Source of the DNA: Haloflavibacter putidus
Lineage (GTDB): Bacteria; Bacteroidota; Bacteroidia; Flavobacteriales; Flavobacteriaceae
Length of the DNA: 64,000 nucleotides
NCBI RefSeq assembly: GCF_006546625.1
Contig: NZ_VIAR01000001.1
Location: forward strand, 62,001 to 126,000
Reading direction: 5' to 3'
Position 1 is the stretch's first letter, and every line of letters begins with the position of its first letter. Of the stretch, positions 1 through 8,544 are shown one piece after another. The notes beneath the pieces are model-generated. The model saw nothing but the letters and a program-made list of their open reading frames with translations. It was not told where the DNA came from and ran no database searches. A program made the translations under genes and the position numbers.

Positions 1-1556
1 CAATAGAGAAAACCAATGCGCTTACCAAAAAAATAGAAGACCGCATTCAAGATGTTATCGCGCAATACGAAGACGAAGACGGCTATAATTTTATGGTAGA
101 GTCTATGATATCGCAAGTGGGAGAAGGTGCCGGCAATCCGCAAACAGATGGTGGCCAACAAAACGAAATGCCCCATAAAGGAAAAGTTACGTTATCTATG
201 CGGGAGTTTCATAAAAGACGCGGCGTAGAAAGTAGCGATGTTTTATCGCAAGTTCGTAACGCGGTAAAAGGTTTTCCCGGCGTTTCTGTAATTGTAGAAA
301 AAGACAATGTTGGCCCACCTTCAGGTTATCCTATAAATCTAGAAATTAAAGGCGAAGATTACGAAAAAATGTTGGCTGAAGCCGAAGAAGTCCGTTCGTA
401 TATTAAAGATTTGCATATAGACGGAATTGAGGAGTTAAAACTAGATGTAAATAAATCTAAACCAGAATTAGACGTACGTGTAAACAGACAAAAAGCAGGA
501 AAATTAGGTGTTTCTACGGCTACTGTTGGACAAACTTTGCGCCGCGCTATTTACGGCGAGGAGGTCTCTACCTATAAAAAAGATGATGATGATTATGAGA
601 TAAATGTGCGTTTTCAGGAAGAATTCCGCTACGACGAAAACGCGATTTTTAACCAGCCTATTACGTTTAAAAACCAAAATACCGGCGCTTTAATTCAAGT
701 GCCTATTTCTGCGGTTGTAGATAAAAAACCTACGGCAAGTTTTAGTTCTATAAAAAGAAAAGACCTTAAAAGGGTAATAACCCTATATTCTAACGTGCTA
801 GAAGATTATAATGCCAACGAGATTGTAAACCAATTGCGTAGAGAGTTAGAAAATTATAAGCTTCCTAAAAACATCACGATGGAGTTTACCGGAGAGCAGG
901 AAGAGCAGGAAAAAAACATGAGCTTTTTGGTAAAAGCCTTGTTAATTGCGATGGGCGGAATTTTGCTCATTTTAGTAGCACAATTTAATAGTCTTTCTAA
1001 ACCGGTAATTATTTTAATGGCAATTATTCTGAGCTTGGTAGGCGTGTTCTTGGGCTTGATAATTTTTCAAATGGATTTTGTGATTATAATGACCATGATG
1101 GGTATAATTTCCTTAGCAGGAATTGTGGTAAACAATGCCATTGTATTAATAGATTATACACAAATTTTAATAGACCGTAAAAAGCAAGAATTAGACCTAG
1201 AACCTGAAGATTATCTTACCAAAAAACAATATTATGAAGTAATTGTTGCAGGAGGAAAATCTAGGCTGCGCCCGGTATTGTTAACGGCAATTACTACTGT
1301 GTTAGGTTTAATACCACTTGCGGTAGGATTAAATATAGATTTCTTTACATTGTTTACAGATTACGATCCGCAGATTTATATTGGTGGTGATAACGTAAAA
1401 TTCTGGGGACCTTTGGCCTGGACGGTTATTTTTGGACTTACCTTTGCCACTTTCTTAACGTTAATTGTGGTGCCGGTAATGTTTTATATAACCAATCGCG
1501 CCAAAATAAGAGTAAGAAAAAAACGCGGAAAACCACTGCAAAGCTCCCAAGCATAA
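1..1556 (+). CDS. RND-family efflux transporter permease, C-terminal part (5' end outside window)
   Basis: This is the C-terminal half of an inner-membrane RND (HAE1/AcrB-type) pump that would export substrates using the proton gradient, with a periplasmic adaptor and an outer-membrane channel. The frame is already open at base 3, so the gene begins upstream; about 518 residues are visible. The first 290 are periplasmic (porter/docking) sequence. Hydrophobic helices follow (for example LLIAMGGILLILVAQF, and IIFQMDFVIIMTMMGIISLAGIVV split over two helices), then the conserved family stretch KSRLRPVLLTAITTVLGLIP and two last helices. The protein ends in a basic tail. Substrate cannot be told from this part. 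A strong terminator follows the stop codon. Confidence 0.9.
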   Translation, partial: IEKTNALTKKIEDRIQDVIAQYEDEDGYNFMVESMISQVGEGAGNPQTDGGQQNEMPHKGKVTLSMREFHKRRGVESSDVLSQVRNAVKGFPGVSVIVEKDNVGPPSGYPINLEIKGEDYEKMLAEAEEVRSYIKDLHIDGIEELKLDVNKSKPELDVRVNRQKAGKLGVSTATVGQTLRRAIYGEEVSTYKKDDDDYEINVRFQEEFRYDENAIFNQPITFKNQNTGALIQVPISAVVDKKPTASFSSIKRKDLKRVITLYSNVLEDYNANEIVNQLRRELENYKLPKNITMEFTGEQEEQEKNMSFLVKALLIAMGGILLILVAQFNSLSKPVIILMAIILSLVGVFLGLIIFQMDFVIIMTMMGIISLAGIVVNNAIVLIDYTQILIDRKKQELDLEPEDYLTKKQYYEVIVAGGKSRLRPVLLTAITTVLGLIPLAVGLNIDFFTLFTDYDPQIYIGGDNVKFWGPLAWTVIFGLTFATFLTLIVVPVMFYITNRAKIRVRKKRGKPLQSSQA

Positions 1557-1560
1557 ACTA

Positions 1561-1602
1561 AAAAAGGTCTAAAGTCAGATGATTTTAGACCTTTTTTAAT
1601 TT
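1561..1602 (+). terminator. Rho-independent terminator after the RND pump gene
   Basis: A 13-bp stem (aaaaaggtctaaa pairing with tttagaccttttt) with a short loop and a T-rich tail starts 4 bases after the stop codon. Its right arm is the start of a duplicated spacer that recurs at 1832. Confidence 0.85.
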
Positions 1603-1739
1603 TTCATTATACGTCAAAAACTCAGCACAGTCGAAAGCAAGCAAATGATTTATTAGACGATAGTCTTTAGTCGTGAGTAGGTAGATTTTCTAATTTTTTG
1701 TCTTCTTTTTAACTCTTTCTCTTTTTAACTTTTTCACTC
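1581..1739. repeat. Spacer direct repeat, copy 1
   Basis: About 159 bp that recur with scattered substitutions at 1832-1990, offset 251 bp. Shared blocks include gattttagaccttttttа-type terminator remnant, agcaagcaaatgatt and gatagtctttagtcgtgag. It is followed by a low-complexity run of actcatca/actcatta units to about 1787. No credible gene lies here. Confidence 0.8.
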
Positions 1740-1831
1740 ATTGACTTTTTTACTCATTAACTCATTAACTCATCAACTCATCAACTATTTCTCTTCTTTG
1801 CCGGCACTCAAAACAGTCGAGCGCTAGCGGA

Positions 1832-1990
1832 GATTTTAGACCTTTTTTAGTTTTACATATCACGTCAAGCCTAGACACAATCAAAAGCAAGCAAATGATT
1901 AATTGGTCGATAGTCTTTAGTCGTGAGTAGGCAGATTTTCCAATTTTTTTTGTCTTCTTTTTTACTCTTTCTCTTTTTAACTTTTTCACT
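1832..1990. repeat. Spacer direct repeat, copy 2
   Basis: Second copy of the 1581-1739 spacer, including the right arm of the upstream terminator without its left partner. It is followed by another run of actcatca-like octamers to about 2067. A short open frame on the minus strand across this repeat is low-complexity and Lys-rich and is not a convincing gene. Confidence 0.8.
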
Positions 1991-2075
1991 TGACTCTTTT
2001 ACTTCTTTACTCCTTGACTCATCAACCCATCAACTCATCAACTCATCAACCAATCAACTCATCAACTATTTTTGA

Positions 2076-3002
2076 CTATTTATTAATATCGTACGTAAAA
2101 CCAACCCCCAAGACTTCTCTTACTTGAACGGCTTGCACTGCATTATCGTCATAAATAGCTTGGAACACAAAATTGGCAGAAATATAATCGTTTACTTTCA
2201 TATTGATGTTCAACGTATAATCTAAATCTACATTCTGAGGATCTTCCAAGTAATTGGAATACAAGCTCAGCATATTTTCCATCGTTACATTTTCTACCAA
2301 AGTATATTTTGCAAAAACGTTTACAGAAGCACCAAACTCAAATCTGCTACTTTCGCCTTTATCTACGCCGTAATAATCGCCATCTTCGTAGCCGGGCATA
2401 CTGGTAAATTTGTCGTCTACAAATATTAGTCGCGCAGTTGCCGGAGCAATATTAACCGTAAAATTATCGTTCTTCTTCCAAAGCATTCCGGGGCCAAATT
2501 GCAAATATCCGGGAGACATAAAATGCGTGGTTTCTGTCCTTATGTTTTCGGTGCCAACCACATCGCCATTATCATTTAACACATCTTGCTCGCTGTATTC
2601 ATAACCTTTAGAAAATTGCGATTTAAAATTTACAAAAAACGAATAAAACCAATTAGAATCATCTATTTGGTACCCACCAACCGAGTTTAACTCTAATCTG
2701 TCGTTGGTTTTTCTGGTAAATCTGTCGTCTTTGGTTTTGGTAAGACCATAATCTGCTAAGATTTTATTGTCCCAAGTAAACTTGTCTTTTCTATAATTAA
2801 TATTATAATTCAGGCTTAGATTTCCAGCATAATTAGAAGTTCCGCCGCCTTGCCATTCTGCGTTAAAAGCAGCTTGGTTAAAAAGTAAAGAAATTGCACC
2901 GGAATTGGACCAACCGTTTTTTGGTTCTTCTTCTTCGGTGGTTTCTTGTGCAAATACAGAAACACTAAACAATAGCAAACCGCATAGTAAAAACTTCTTC
3001 AT
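2076..3002 (-). CDS. DUF3078 family outer-membrane protein
   Basis: A 308-residue exported protein with a clear signal peptide (MKKFLLCGLLLFSVSVFAQ, cleavage after the Ala-Gln region) followed by an acidic linker and a body rich in alternating hydrophobic/aromatic residues, consistent with an outer-membrane beta-barrel. The N-terminal GWSNSGAISLLFNQAAFNAE block and the length match the Bacteroidota DUF3078 family, whose function is unknown. The protein ends with a beta strand carrying aromatic residues (FTYDINK). It has its own promoter at 3028-3055 and looks monocistronic. Confidence 0.85.
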   Translation of the reverse strand: MKKFLLCGLLLFSVSVFAQETTEEEEPKNGWSNSGAISLLFNQAAFNAEWQGGGTSNYAGNLSLNYNINYRKDKFTWDNKILADYGLTKTKDDRFTRKTNDRLELNSVGGYQIDDSNWFYSFFVNFKSQFSKGYEYSEQDVLNDNGDVVGTENIRTETTHFMSPGYLQFGPGMLWKKNDNFTVNIAPATARLIFVDDKFTSMPGYEDGDYYGVDKGESSRFEFGASVNVFAKYTLVENVTMENMLSLYSNYLEDPQNVDLDYTLNINMKVNDYISANFVFQAIYDDNAVQAVQVREVLGVGFTYDINK

Positions 3003-3027
3003 AAACAGATTTTTTAATTTTAGGATG

Positions 3028-3055
3028 CAAAGATATAATATTCTCGCAATTGCAA
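3028..3055 (-). promoter_or_regulatory. Bacteroidota-type promoter of the DUF3078 gene
   Basis: On the minus strand a TATCTTTG -7 element (3035-3028) lies 17 bases from a TTG -33 element (3055-3053), matching the Bacteroidota consensus in both sequence and spacing. It sits 26 bases upstream of the start codon. Confidence 0.75.
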
Positions 3056-3070
3056 TATTTCGACTTATAA

Positions 3071-3110
3071 CTTTACGGAAGTTTTAAGACAGATCTCTAC
3101 TTCCGTAAAG
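3071..3110. repeat. Inverted pair of the TTCCGTAAAG decamer
   Basis: CTTTACGGAAG at 3071-3081 and CTTCCGTAAAG at 3100-3110 are perfect 11-bp inverted repeats separated by 18 bases. This is the only place in the window where two exact copies of the decamer face each other. Confidence 0.9.
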
Positions 3111-3268
3111 ATTTAATTTTTACAGAAAAACTGATTTTTCATCGGGATGGTATCGAGAATAGGTTTTTGAACCAAATTAGAAATTCTTCGTACAAAATTT
3201 AAATAAAAAAAGAGCAAACCATACAGCTTGCCCAAATACATTTATAGCACAACAGTTTTTTAATTCTG

Positions 3269-3556
3269 TTATAGTTTTTCATTCAAATCTTGTCTACCGA
3301 CAATTGCCATTATTTCAACAATATTTTCATTTATTTTATAGTAAATGCTATCAACTCCGCATACACAAGGTCTATATCCTTTTTTAATATAATCAACTGA
3401 TTCGAATGAAAAAGGACGTTGTGTAATAATATCAAAATATTCAAAAAAAGATTCGAAATATTTATCGGCTTGAGTCTTTCCTAATTTTTTAATTCCGTAG
3501 TGGTGAACCCGAATCAAGTCATTTTTTGCTTCGTTACTTAATTTATATTTAGCCAT
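3269..3556 (-). CDS. ParE/RelE-superfamily toxin
   Basis: A 95-residue toxin of the ParE type: the N-terminal YKLSNEAKNDLIRVHHYGIKKLG helical region, the central YFDIITQRPFSFESVDYIKKGYRPC stretch and the C-terminal YYKINENIVEIMAIVGRQDL strands follow the family pattern. ParE toxins poison DNA gyrase, but members of this fold vary and the target is not proven here. Its start overlaps the end of the upstream antitoxin gene by 8 bases, the usual translationally coupled antitoxin-then-toxin order. Confidence 0.85.
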   Translation of the reverse strand: MAKYKLSNEAKNDLIRVHHYGIKKLGKTQADKYFESFFEYFDIITQRPFSFESVDYIKKGYRPCVCGVDSIYYKINENIVEIMAIVGRQDLNEKL

Positions 3557-3788
3557 TAAGCAACGACTTTGATTGGGCTAAAATACTCTCTTTACTGTCG
3601 TCCGTAAATCCGCTATTTTCAGCTTTTTCAAGTTTTGCTCTAATCCAGTCAATTTGCACTTGTTGTTTTCGAGCTTGTCTAATCAGGTCGTTAACTAATT
3701 CACTCTTGCTTGAATATTCTTTATTGTCCACTTGAGCTTTTAGCCACTCGTCATTCGGTTTTGTAAAGGATATACTTTGTCTAGGCAT
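3549..3788 (-). CDS. ParD-type antitoxin
   Basis: A 79-residue antitoxin. The N-terminus (RQSISFTKPNDEWLKAQVDNKEYSSKSELVNDLIRQARK) has the ribbon-helix-helix layout that would bind DNA. The C-terminal half (IDWIRAKLEKAENSGFTDDSKESILAQSK) is the part that normally wraps the toxin. It is the first gene of the pair and probably represses its own promoter through the palindrome at 3803-3818. The pair stands alone next to repeat-rich spacer, as mobile toxin-antitoxin cassettes often do. Confidence 0.85.
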   Translation of the reverse strand: MPRQSISFTKPNDEWLKAQVDNKEYSSKSELVNDLIRQARKQQVQIDWIRAKLEKAENSGFTDDSKESILAQSKSLLNG

Positions 3789-3802
3789 AATTTTATTTAT
3801 TT

Positions 3803-3818
3803 GATGTAAATTTACACC
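3803..3818 (-). promoter_or_regulatory. Palindromic operator candidate of the toxin-antitoxin pair
   Basis: TGTAAATTTACA (3805-3816) is a perfect 12-bp palindrome whose next-but-one flanking bases also pair (G3803 with C3818). It lies 17 bases upstream of the antitoxin start codon, where a ribbon-helix-helix repressor would be expected to bind. Binding is inferred. Confidence 0.55.
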
Positions 3819-4266
3819 AAAAATGAATCATTTTCAAATTGTTGACAACTACCTGGTAATAAGTATTTTAAATATACTAAAAATGTCAGTTTGAGCGCAA
3901 TCGAAAACTCTTTACCATTAGCAAACGGACTTCGGCTGCGCTATCATTGACGTAATCAAATAATTGCTTTTTCAGACTTTTAAAAAATTCACTCCCTTCC
4001 TTCTGGGAAGGGTTGGGGATGGGATGAAGGCTAAGATTGCTTCTCTCATCCTATCCCGATTCTTTGGAAATTCTCCGAAGGAAAGACTTTAAAACACTTT
4101 ATATGTCAATACGACCATTTGACATCTCAGGGCACAAGTTTAAATTTTTTGTACGGGGTCTCAATCTGACATACGGAACAAATATTCACTTAAAGTTAAG
4201 CAACTACTAACCTCTATACATTTTAAATGCTTTATAGAAAAATACTTCCGTAAACTTCTCTAAATT
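3819..4266. other. Gene-free spacer with interspersed repeat fragments
   Basis: No credible gene. It holds a remnant of the kind tcagtttgagcgcaatcgaaaa near 3887-3908 (given in part), a 7-bp hairpin (cccttcc 3994-4000, ggaaggg 4006-4012) followed by ttggggatgggatg, and one near-copy of the TTCCGTAAA motif near 4245. Such GC-richer fragments are common intergenic clutter in flavobacteria. Confidence 0.5.
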
Positions 4267-4773
4267 CTATTTTTTCTTTTTGTAAAGCGGTACAGAAGAG
4301 CAAGCCTCGCCAAACATCAAGCTTTTTACCACCGGTTGTAATTTTTGCACCGCTTGAACATAAGCATCTTCCGGAATTGGTTTATTGGCGCAACCTTTTA
4401 TAATCACCGGCAAATTTTTGTAAGCTTCTACATCTAGGTTTTCCAGCACATTTTGATAAATGCTTTTTTCTAAATCTTCTAGATTACCAAGAACAATTTT
4501 TTTGGCGTATGGTTGTAAATTCACGCTAATAAGCATATATGCCCATGCGGGAACAATAGCATCTGAGCTACAAGTTAAGGCTACAAACTGGTTTTTATAT
4601 TGTGCCCAATCGTGCTCTTTTACTGCTTTACGGAATTCTTTTTCGCGCAAAACAAAACCTTCGTAAAGCCAATCTTTTACATCAAACAAAAGTCTTTTCT
4701 CTGCTGGGTAATATTCTTCTAAATTAAAAGTGACCAATTTACTTTTGGCCACTCTATTTACAATTTCTTCCAT
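4267..4773 (-). CDS. DUF2480 family protein
   Basis: A 168-residue cytoplasmic protein of the DUF2480 family, which is found in Bacteroidota next to suf genes; its function is unknown. I chose the start at 4773 (MEEIVNRVAKSKLVTFNLEEYYP): a longer frame reaches 4803 but would overlap the upstream gene, whereas 4773 begins 10 bases after its stop codon. Cysteines occur in LTCSSDA, KGCANKP and GEACSSVP, which would suit a metal- or cluster-related role, but that is inference. It is the last gene of the suf operon. Confidence 0.8.
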   Translation of the reverse strand: MEEIVNRVAKSKLVTFNLEEYYPAEKRLLFDVKDWLYEGFVLREKEFRKAVKEHDWAQYKNQFVALTCSSDAIVPAWAYMLISVNLQPYAKKIVLGNLEDLEKSIYQNVLENLDVEAYKNLPVIIKGCANKPIPEDAYVQAVQKLQPVVKSLMFGEACSSVPLYKKKK

Positions 4774-4783
4774 AAAGTTATTT

Positions 4784-5107
4784 TTACAGCATTCCCAATT
4801 CAAATCGGGCTTCTTCGCTCATCAACTCTTGCGACCAAGGCGGGTCAAAGGTTAATTCTAATTCGCAATCTTTTACCTCATCTATAGATTTTACGCGCTC
4901 TTCTACTTCTTGCGGCATGCTTTCTGCCACCGGACAGTTTGGCGTAGTTAAGGTCATTAAAATTTTCACTTCTCTGTCTTCGTTTACAAATACATCGTAA
5001 ATTAATCCTAATTCGTAAATATCTACCGGAATTTCGGGGTCATAAATAGTTTTTAAAACCCGTACAATTTTTTCTCCCAGTTGGTTTGTATCTATAGTTT
5101 CTGCCAT
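4784..5107 (-). CDS. SufT-like MIP18/DUF59 family Fe-S assembly protein
   Basis: A 107-residue single-domain MIP18 (DUF59) protein. The family signature IYDPEIPVDIYELGLIYDVFV lies near the N-terminus and TTPNCPVAESMP carries the conserved cysteine that may hold a cluster intermediate; the tail has the typical FDPPWSQELMSEEAR segment. Relatives (SufT, CIA2/MIP18, PaaD) help mature or deliver Fe-S clusters. Position between sufE and DUF2480 fits a carrier or targeting role. The symbol sufT is commonly used for such genes but the exact role here is inferred. Confidence 0.85.
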   Translation of the reverse strand: MAETIDTNQLGEKIVRVLKTIYDPEIPVDIYELGLIYDVFVNEDREVKILMTLTTPNCPVAESMPQEVEERVKSIDEVKDCELELTFDPPWSQELMSEEARFELGML

Positions 5108-5119
5108 GACTTCTGTTGT

Positions 5120-5545
5120 TTAATTTGCTTTGGTTTCGTATGCTAGGGCATACATTTTTAATTGTTTTATCATACTTACCAAACCATTGGCCCTAGTTGG
5201 TGACAAGTGTTCTTTAAGACCAATCTCATCTATAAACTCTGTATCTGCATCTAAAATTGCTTGCGGCGGCTGGTTAGAAAAAACGCGAATTAAAATGGCT
5301 ATTATACCTTTGGTAATAATTGCATCGCTATCTGCGGTAAAGACTACTTTGTCGTCTTGCATCTCTGCGTTTACCCAAACTTTGCTTTGGCAACCTTTTA
5401 TAAGTTTATCTTCTGTTTTGTATTGATCTTCTATAAGAGGTAACGATTTTCCCAGTTCTATCATATATTCATAACGTTGCATCCAATCGTCAAACATAGA
5501 AAACTCGTCTACTATTTCCTCTTGTATTTGTTTTATGTTACTCAA
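5120..5545 (-). CDS. sufE: Cysteine desulfuration protein SufE
   Basis: A 141-residue sulfur acceptor that takes persulfide sulfur from SufS and passes it to the SufBCD scaffold. The active cysteine is Cys52 in LIKGCQSKVW, the diagnostic SufE motif. The flanking YMIELGKSLPLIEDQYKTEDKLIKGC and HLSPTRANGLVSMIKQLK segments also fit. It sits in the suf operon downstream of sufS, separated by a META-domain lipoprotein gene, with 12 bases to the next gene. Confidence 0.93.
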   Translation of the reverse strand: MSNIKQIQEEIVDEFSMFDDWMQRYEYMIELGKSLPLIEDQYKTEDKLIKGCQSKVWVNAEMQDDKVVFTADSDAIITKGIIAILIRVFSNQPPQAILDADTEFIDEIGLKEHLSPTRANGLVSMIKQLKMYALAYETKAN

Positions 5546-5552
5546 AATTTAT

Positions 5553-5954
5553 TTATTTTAAAATAGCGGTAATTACAGTCGTACTGCGATTAGTGTTAAG
5601 TTTTAAAGTTTCGCCGTCAAACTTATAGCGTTTTATTTTTTCGAGATTGGTTAAGAGGTCTTTTTCTATTTTCATCTCTTCCTCTCCACACATCTTTTTT
5701 GTACTGTAAATAGCTTCTATTTCCATTTTTCTCTTCTTAGCATCAAAGTTTGCGCCATAAGTATTGCAGGTAGATTTTCCTGTTATTTTATTCTCGTCTG
5801 TATCGAGTTTCATAGAGATTTGGTAGTCTCCAACATACTCGTTGTTAATGCTTATTACCTCCATATTCATCGTATCTGAAATGGGTTGGTGTTCTGCAGT
5901 TTTACAAGACCAAACTAAAGTGCTTACAAATAATAAGTAAAGTAATTTTTTCAT
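5553..5954 (-). CDS. META-domain lipoprotein
   Basis: A 133-residue lipoprotein: a short signal peptide ends in the lipobox LVWSC (Cys17). The rest resembles the META/HslJ fold, with the hallmark GKSTCNTYGANFDAKKRKMEIEAIYSTKKMCG in which the two cysteines are conserved and may form a disulfide. Function is unknown. It overlaps the stop codon of sufS by 4 bases (ATGA), so it is co-translated with the suf operon, although a periplasmic or outer-membrane lipoprotein has no obvious part in cluster assembly. Confidence 0.75.
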   Translation of the reverse strand: MKKLLYLLFVSTLVWSCKTAEHQPISDTMNMEVISINNEYVGDYQISMKLDTDENKITGKSTCNTYGANFDAKKRKMEIEAIYSTKKMCGEEEMKIEKDLLTNLEKIKRYKFDGETLKLNTNRSTTVITAILK

Positions 5955-7165
5955 GATAACATAATTTTAGCGCGTTTTACCGCATTTAAAAAAGTATCTA
6001 TTTCTTTCTTAGTATTATAAAAGGAAAACGAAGCCCTGATGGTACCCGGAATTTTGTAGAAGTCCATTATAGGCTGTGCACAATGATGTCCGGTTCTAAC
6101 GGCAATGCCCAATTTATCTACAATAGTACCAATATCGTACGGATGCAAATCTTCTATATTGAAGGAAATAACGGCAGTTTTCTTTTTGGAAGTTCCATAG
6201 ATTTTAAGACCATCTATTTCCAACAACTCTTTAGTTGCATACTGCAATAATTTGTCTTCGTATTCTGCAATTTTATCCATACCAAGGTCCAAAAGATAAT
6301 TAATTGCACATCCAAATGCAATCCCCCCGCAAATATTTGGTGTGCCGGCTTCAAATTTATGGGGAAGTCCGGCATAGCTTGTTTTTTCAAAGGTTACCTC
6401 TTCTATCATTTCGCCGCCGCCTTGGTAAGGTGGCAATTTATTTAACCATTTTTCTTTTCCGTAAAGCATACCTACTCCTGTAGGTCCATACATTTTATGA
6501 GCAGAAACTACATAAAAATCTACATCTAAAGCTTGCACATCTGCCTGAATATGCGGTGCAGCTTGTGCACCATCTACCAAAACAGCAGCGCCTACTTTAT
6601 GGGCTTGTTCTATTATTTCTTTTATTGGATTTATAGTTCCCAAAGCGTTAGAAACATGGTTTACAAAAACCAGTTTGGTTTTGTTAGATAATAAGGTATG
6701 AAAGCCATTCATATCTAACTCCCCCTCTTCAGTCATAGGAATTACCCGCAACTTAGCACCGGTTTTTTCGCAAAGCATTTGCCAAGGCACAATATTAGAA
6801 TGATGCTCTAAAGCAGAGACCATAATCTCGTCTCCTTCATTTATATGCGAAGCAAAACCACTGGCCACCAGATTTATGCCGTGCGTGGTGCCGGCGGTAA
6901 ATATGATTTCTTCTTTTTTGCCGGCATTAAAGAATTTTTGCAAAGCAATGCGCGCATCTTCATAAGCCTCTGTAGCTTCTTGCGATAAACTGTGTACGCC
7001 ACGATGAATGTTTGCATTGTAGTTTTGGTAATAATCTACAATGCAATCTATTACTTGTTTTGGCGTTTGCGAGGTTGCCGCATTATCAAAATATACTAAC
7101 GGATGACCGTTTACCTTACGTGAAAGTATTGGAAAATCTGCTCTTATTCTTTCTATATCCAACAT
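5951..7165 (-). CDS. sufS: Cysteine desulfurase SufS (group II)
   Basis: A 404-residue PLP enzyme that converts cysteine to alanine and leaves a persulfide for SufE. The PLP lysine is Lys224 in SAHKMYGPTGVG, the active cysteine is Cys362 in RTGHHCAQP, and FDNAATSQTP near residue 27 and NIHRGVHSLSQEAT near 52 are typical of group II enzymes. Length is normal for SufS. It lies between sufD and sufE in the operon. Confidence 0.96.
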   Translation of the reverse strand: MLDIERIRADFPILSRKVNGHPLVYFDNAATSQTPKQVIDCIVDYYQNYNANIHRGVHSLSQEATEAYEDARIALQKFFNAGKKEEIIFTAGTTHGINLVASGFASHINEGDEIMVSALEHHSNIVPWQMLCEKTGAKLRVIPMTEEGELDMNGFHTLLSNKTKLVFVNHVSNALGTINPIKEIIEQAHKVGAAVLVDGAQAAPHIQADVQALDVDFYVVSAHKMYGPTGVGMLYGKEKWLNKLPPYQGGGEMIEEVTFEKTSYAGLPHKFEAGTPNICGGIAFGCAINYLLDLGMDKIAEYEDKLLQYATKELLEIDGLKIYGTSKKKTAVISFNIEDLHPYDIGTIVDKLGIAVRTGHHCAQPIMDFYKIPGTIRASFSFYNTKKEIDTFLNAVKRAKIMLS

Positions 7166-7196
7166 GTAATCTGTTTAGAAAAACTTGAATTTTGAC

Positions 7197-8510
7197 TTAT
7201 AAGTCAAAACCCAATTTTACATTTAATTTATTGGCAATCAATTTGTTAATGCGCTTTTGTACTTCCGGAATCTTAACGCTGGAAAGCACGTTATTGGCAA
7301 AGGCGTACATTAACAAAGCTTGCGCTTCTTTTTGTGGTATACCACGTGATTTTAAATAAAACATCGCTTCTTCATCTAGCTGTCCAATTGTGCAACCGTG
7401 AGAACAAACCACATCGTCTGCAAAAATTTCTAATTGCGGTTTAGAGTTTATGGTAGCGTTATCGCTCACCAAAATATTGTTGTTACTCTGAAACGCATTT
7501 ATCTTTTGTGCAATTTTATCTACGTACACTTTTCCGTTAAAAACGCCAACCGATTTGTCGTCGTAAATACCTTTGTAGTCTTGATGACTTTCACAATTTG
7601 GTTGCGTGTGGTGCACCATCGTATTATGGTCTACGTGCTGTTTGTCTTCTATTATGGTTACGCCTTTTAGAATAGAATTGATGCGTTCTGCTTTTTGGAA
7701 AAAACTTAAATTGTTACGCGTTAATTTGCCGCCAAAAGAAAAAGTATGTACAGAACATACGCTTTGCTCTTTTTGCTCAAAAAACGTATTGTCTATCAAC
7801 GAGGCAGAAGCCGTATCGTTTTGTATTTTATAATAATCTACAATAGCATTTTTATTGGCAAATACCTCTGTAACAGAATTGGTTAACACCTCGTTATCTG
7901 TTAAACTTTGGTGACGCTCAATTATTTGCACTTGGGCGTTTTCTCCTACCACTACCAAATTTCTGGGCTGCAACATCAAGTTTGCTTCGTTACCGGTAGA
8001 AAAATTGATGATTTGTATAGGTTTATCTGAAACCGTGTTATCCGGAATATTTATAAAAGCACCTTCTTTAGAAAAAGCGGTGTTTAAAGAATTCAATCCG
8101 TCTTTTGGTGCAACTTTATCAAAATAAGCATCTATAATAGGCTTGAATTTTGGTCGGCTTAAAGCGGCAGACATCAAACAAGCATCTACTTTATCGTGTG
8201 TAGTTTCTGATAAATGGGACGAATAAATACCGTCTATAAAAACAATAGTATAGGTATCTATATCGTGAATAAAATATTTCTTTACGGAATTGTAATCTAT
8301 ATCGCTTTCTTTTTTAGGAAAAAGACTGTAATCTTTTTTCAGTAAAGACTTGAGCGAAGTATATTTCCAGGCTTCCTCTTTTTTGGAAGGAAAACCTTTT
8401 TCTTCAAAATTCTTAATAGCTTGGTTTCGTACTTTATGTACATCTGCATTTACATCTACACTTTCTTCAAAAGCGAAAAAAGAAGAAACCAATTTATCTT
8501 TTAAACTCAT
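7197..8510 (-). CDS. sufD: Fe-S cluster assembly protein SufD
   Basis: A 437-residue scaffold subunit of the SufBC2D complex. The N-terminal region (KNFEEKGFPSKKEEAWKYTSLKSLLKKDYSLF) and the C-terminal beta-helix with HHTQPNCESHQDYKGIYDDKSVGVFNGKVYV and CSHGCTIGQLDEEAMFYLKSRG (quoted in part) are typical of SufD. The late histidine in the SHGCT segment is a residue class implicated in cluster formation in SufD of other bacteria. A copy of the recurrent decamer CTTTACGGAA lies inside at 8280. Confidence 0.95.
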   Translation of the reverse strand: MSLKDKLVSSFFAFEESVDVNADVHKVRNQAIKNFEEKGFPSKKEEAWKYTSLKSLLKKDYSLFPKKESDIDYNSVKKYFIHDIDTYTIVFIDGIYSSHLSETTHDKVDACLMSAALSRPKFKPIIDAYFDKVAPKDGLNSLNTAFSKEGAFINIPDNTVSDKPIQIINFSTGNEANLMLQPRNLVVVGENAQVQIIERHQSLTDNEVLTNSVTEVFANKNAIVDYYKIQNDTASASLIDNTFFEQKEQSVCSVHTFSFGGKLTRNNLSFFQKAERINSILKGVTIIEDKQHVDHNTMVHHTQPNCESHQDYKGIYDDKSVGVFNGKVYVDKIAQKINAFQSNNNILVSDNATINSKPQLEIFADDVVCSHGCTIGQLDEEAMFYLKSRGIPQKEAQALLMYAFANNVLSSVKIPEVQKRINKLIANKLNVKLGFDL

Positions 8511-8544
8511 AGAATTATCTTTTAAAAATGAATAATACCCAGCT

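Noticed and set aside
1765-1989. 74-codon minus-strand frame in the spacer after the RND gene
   Set aside because: It lies in duplicated low-complexity spacer, is lysine-rich and has no family resemblance.
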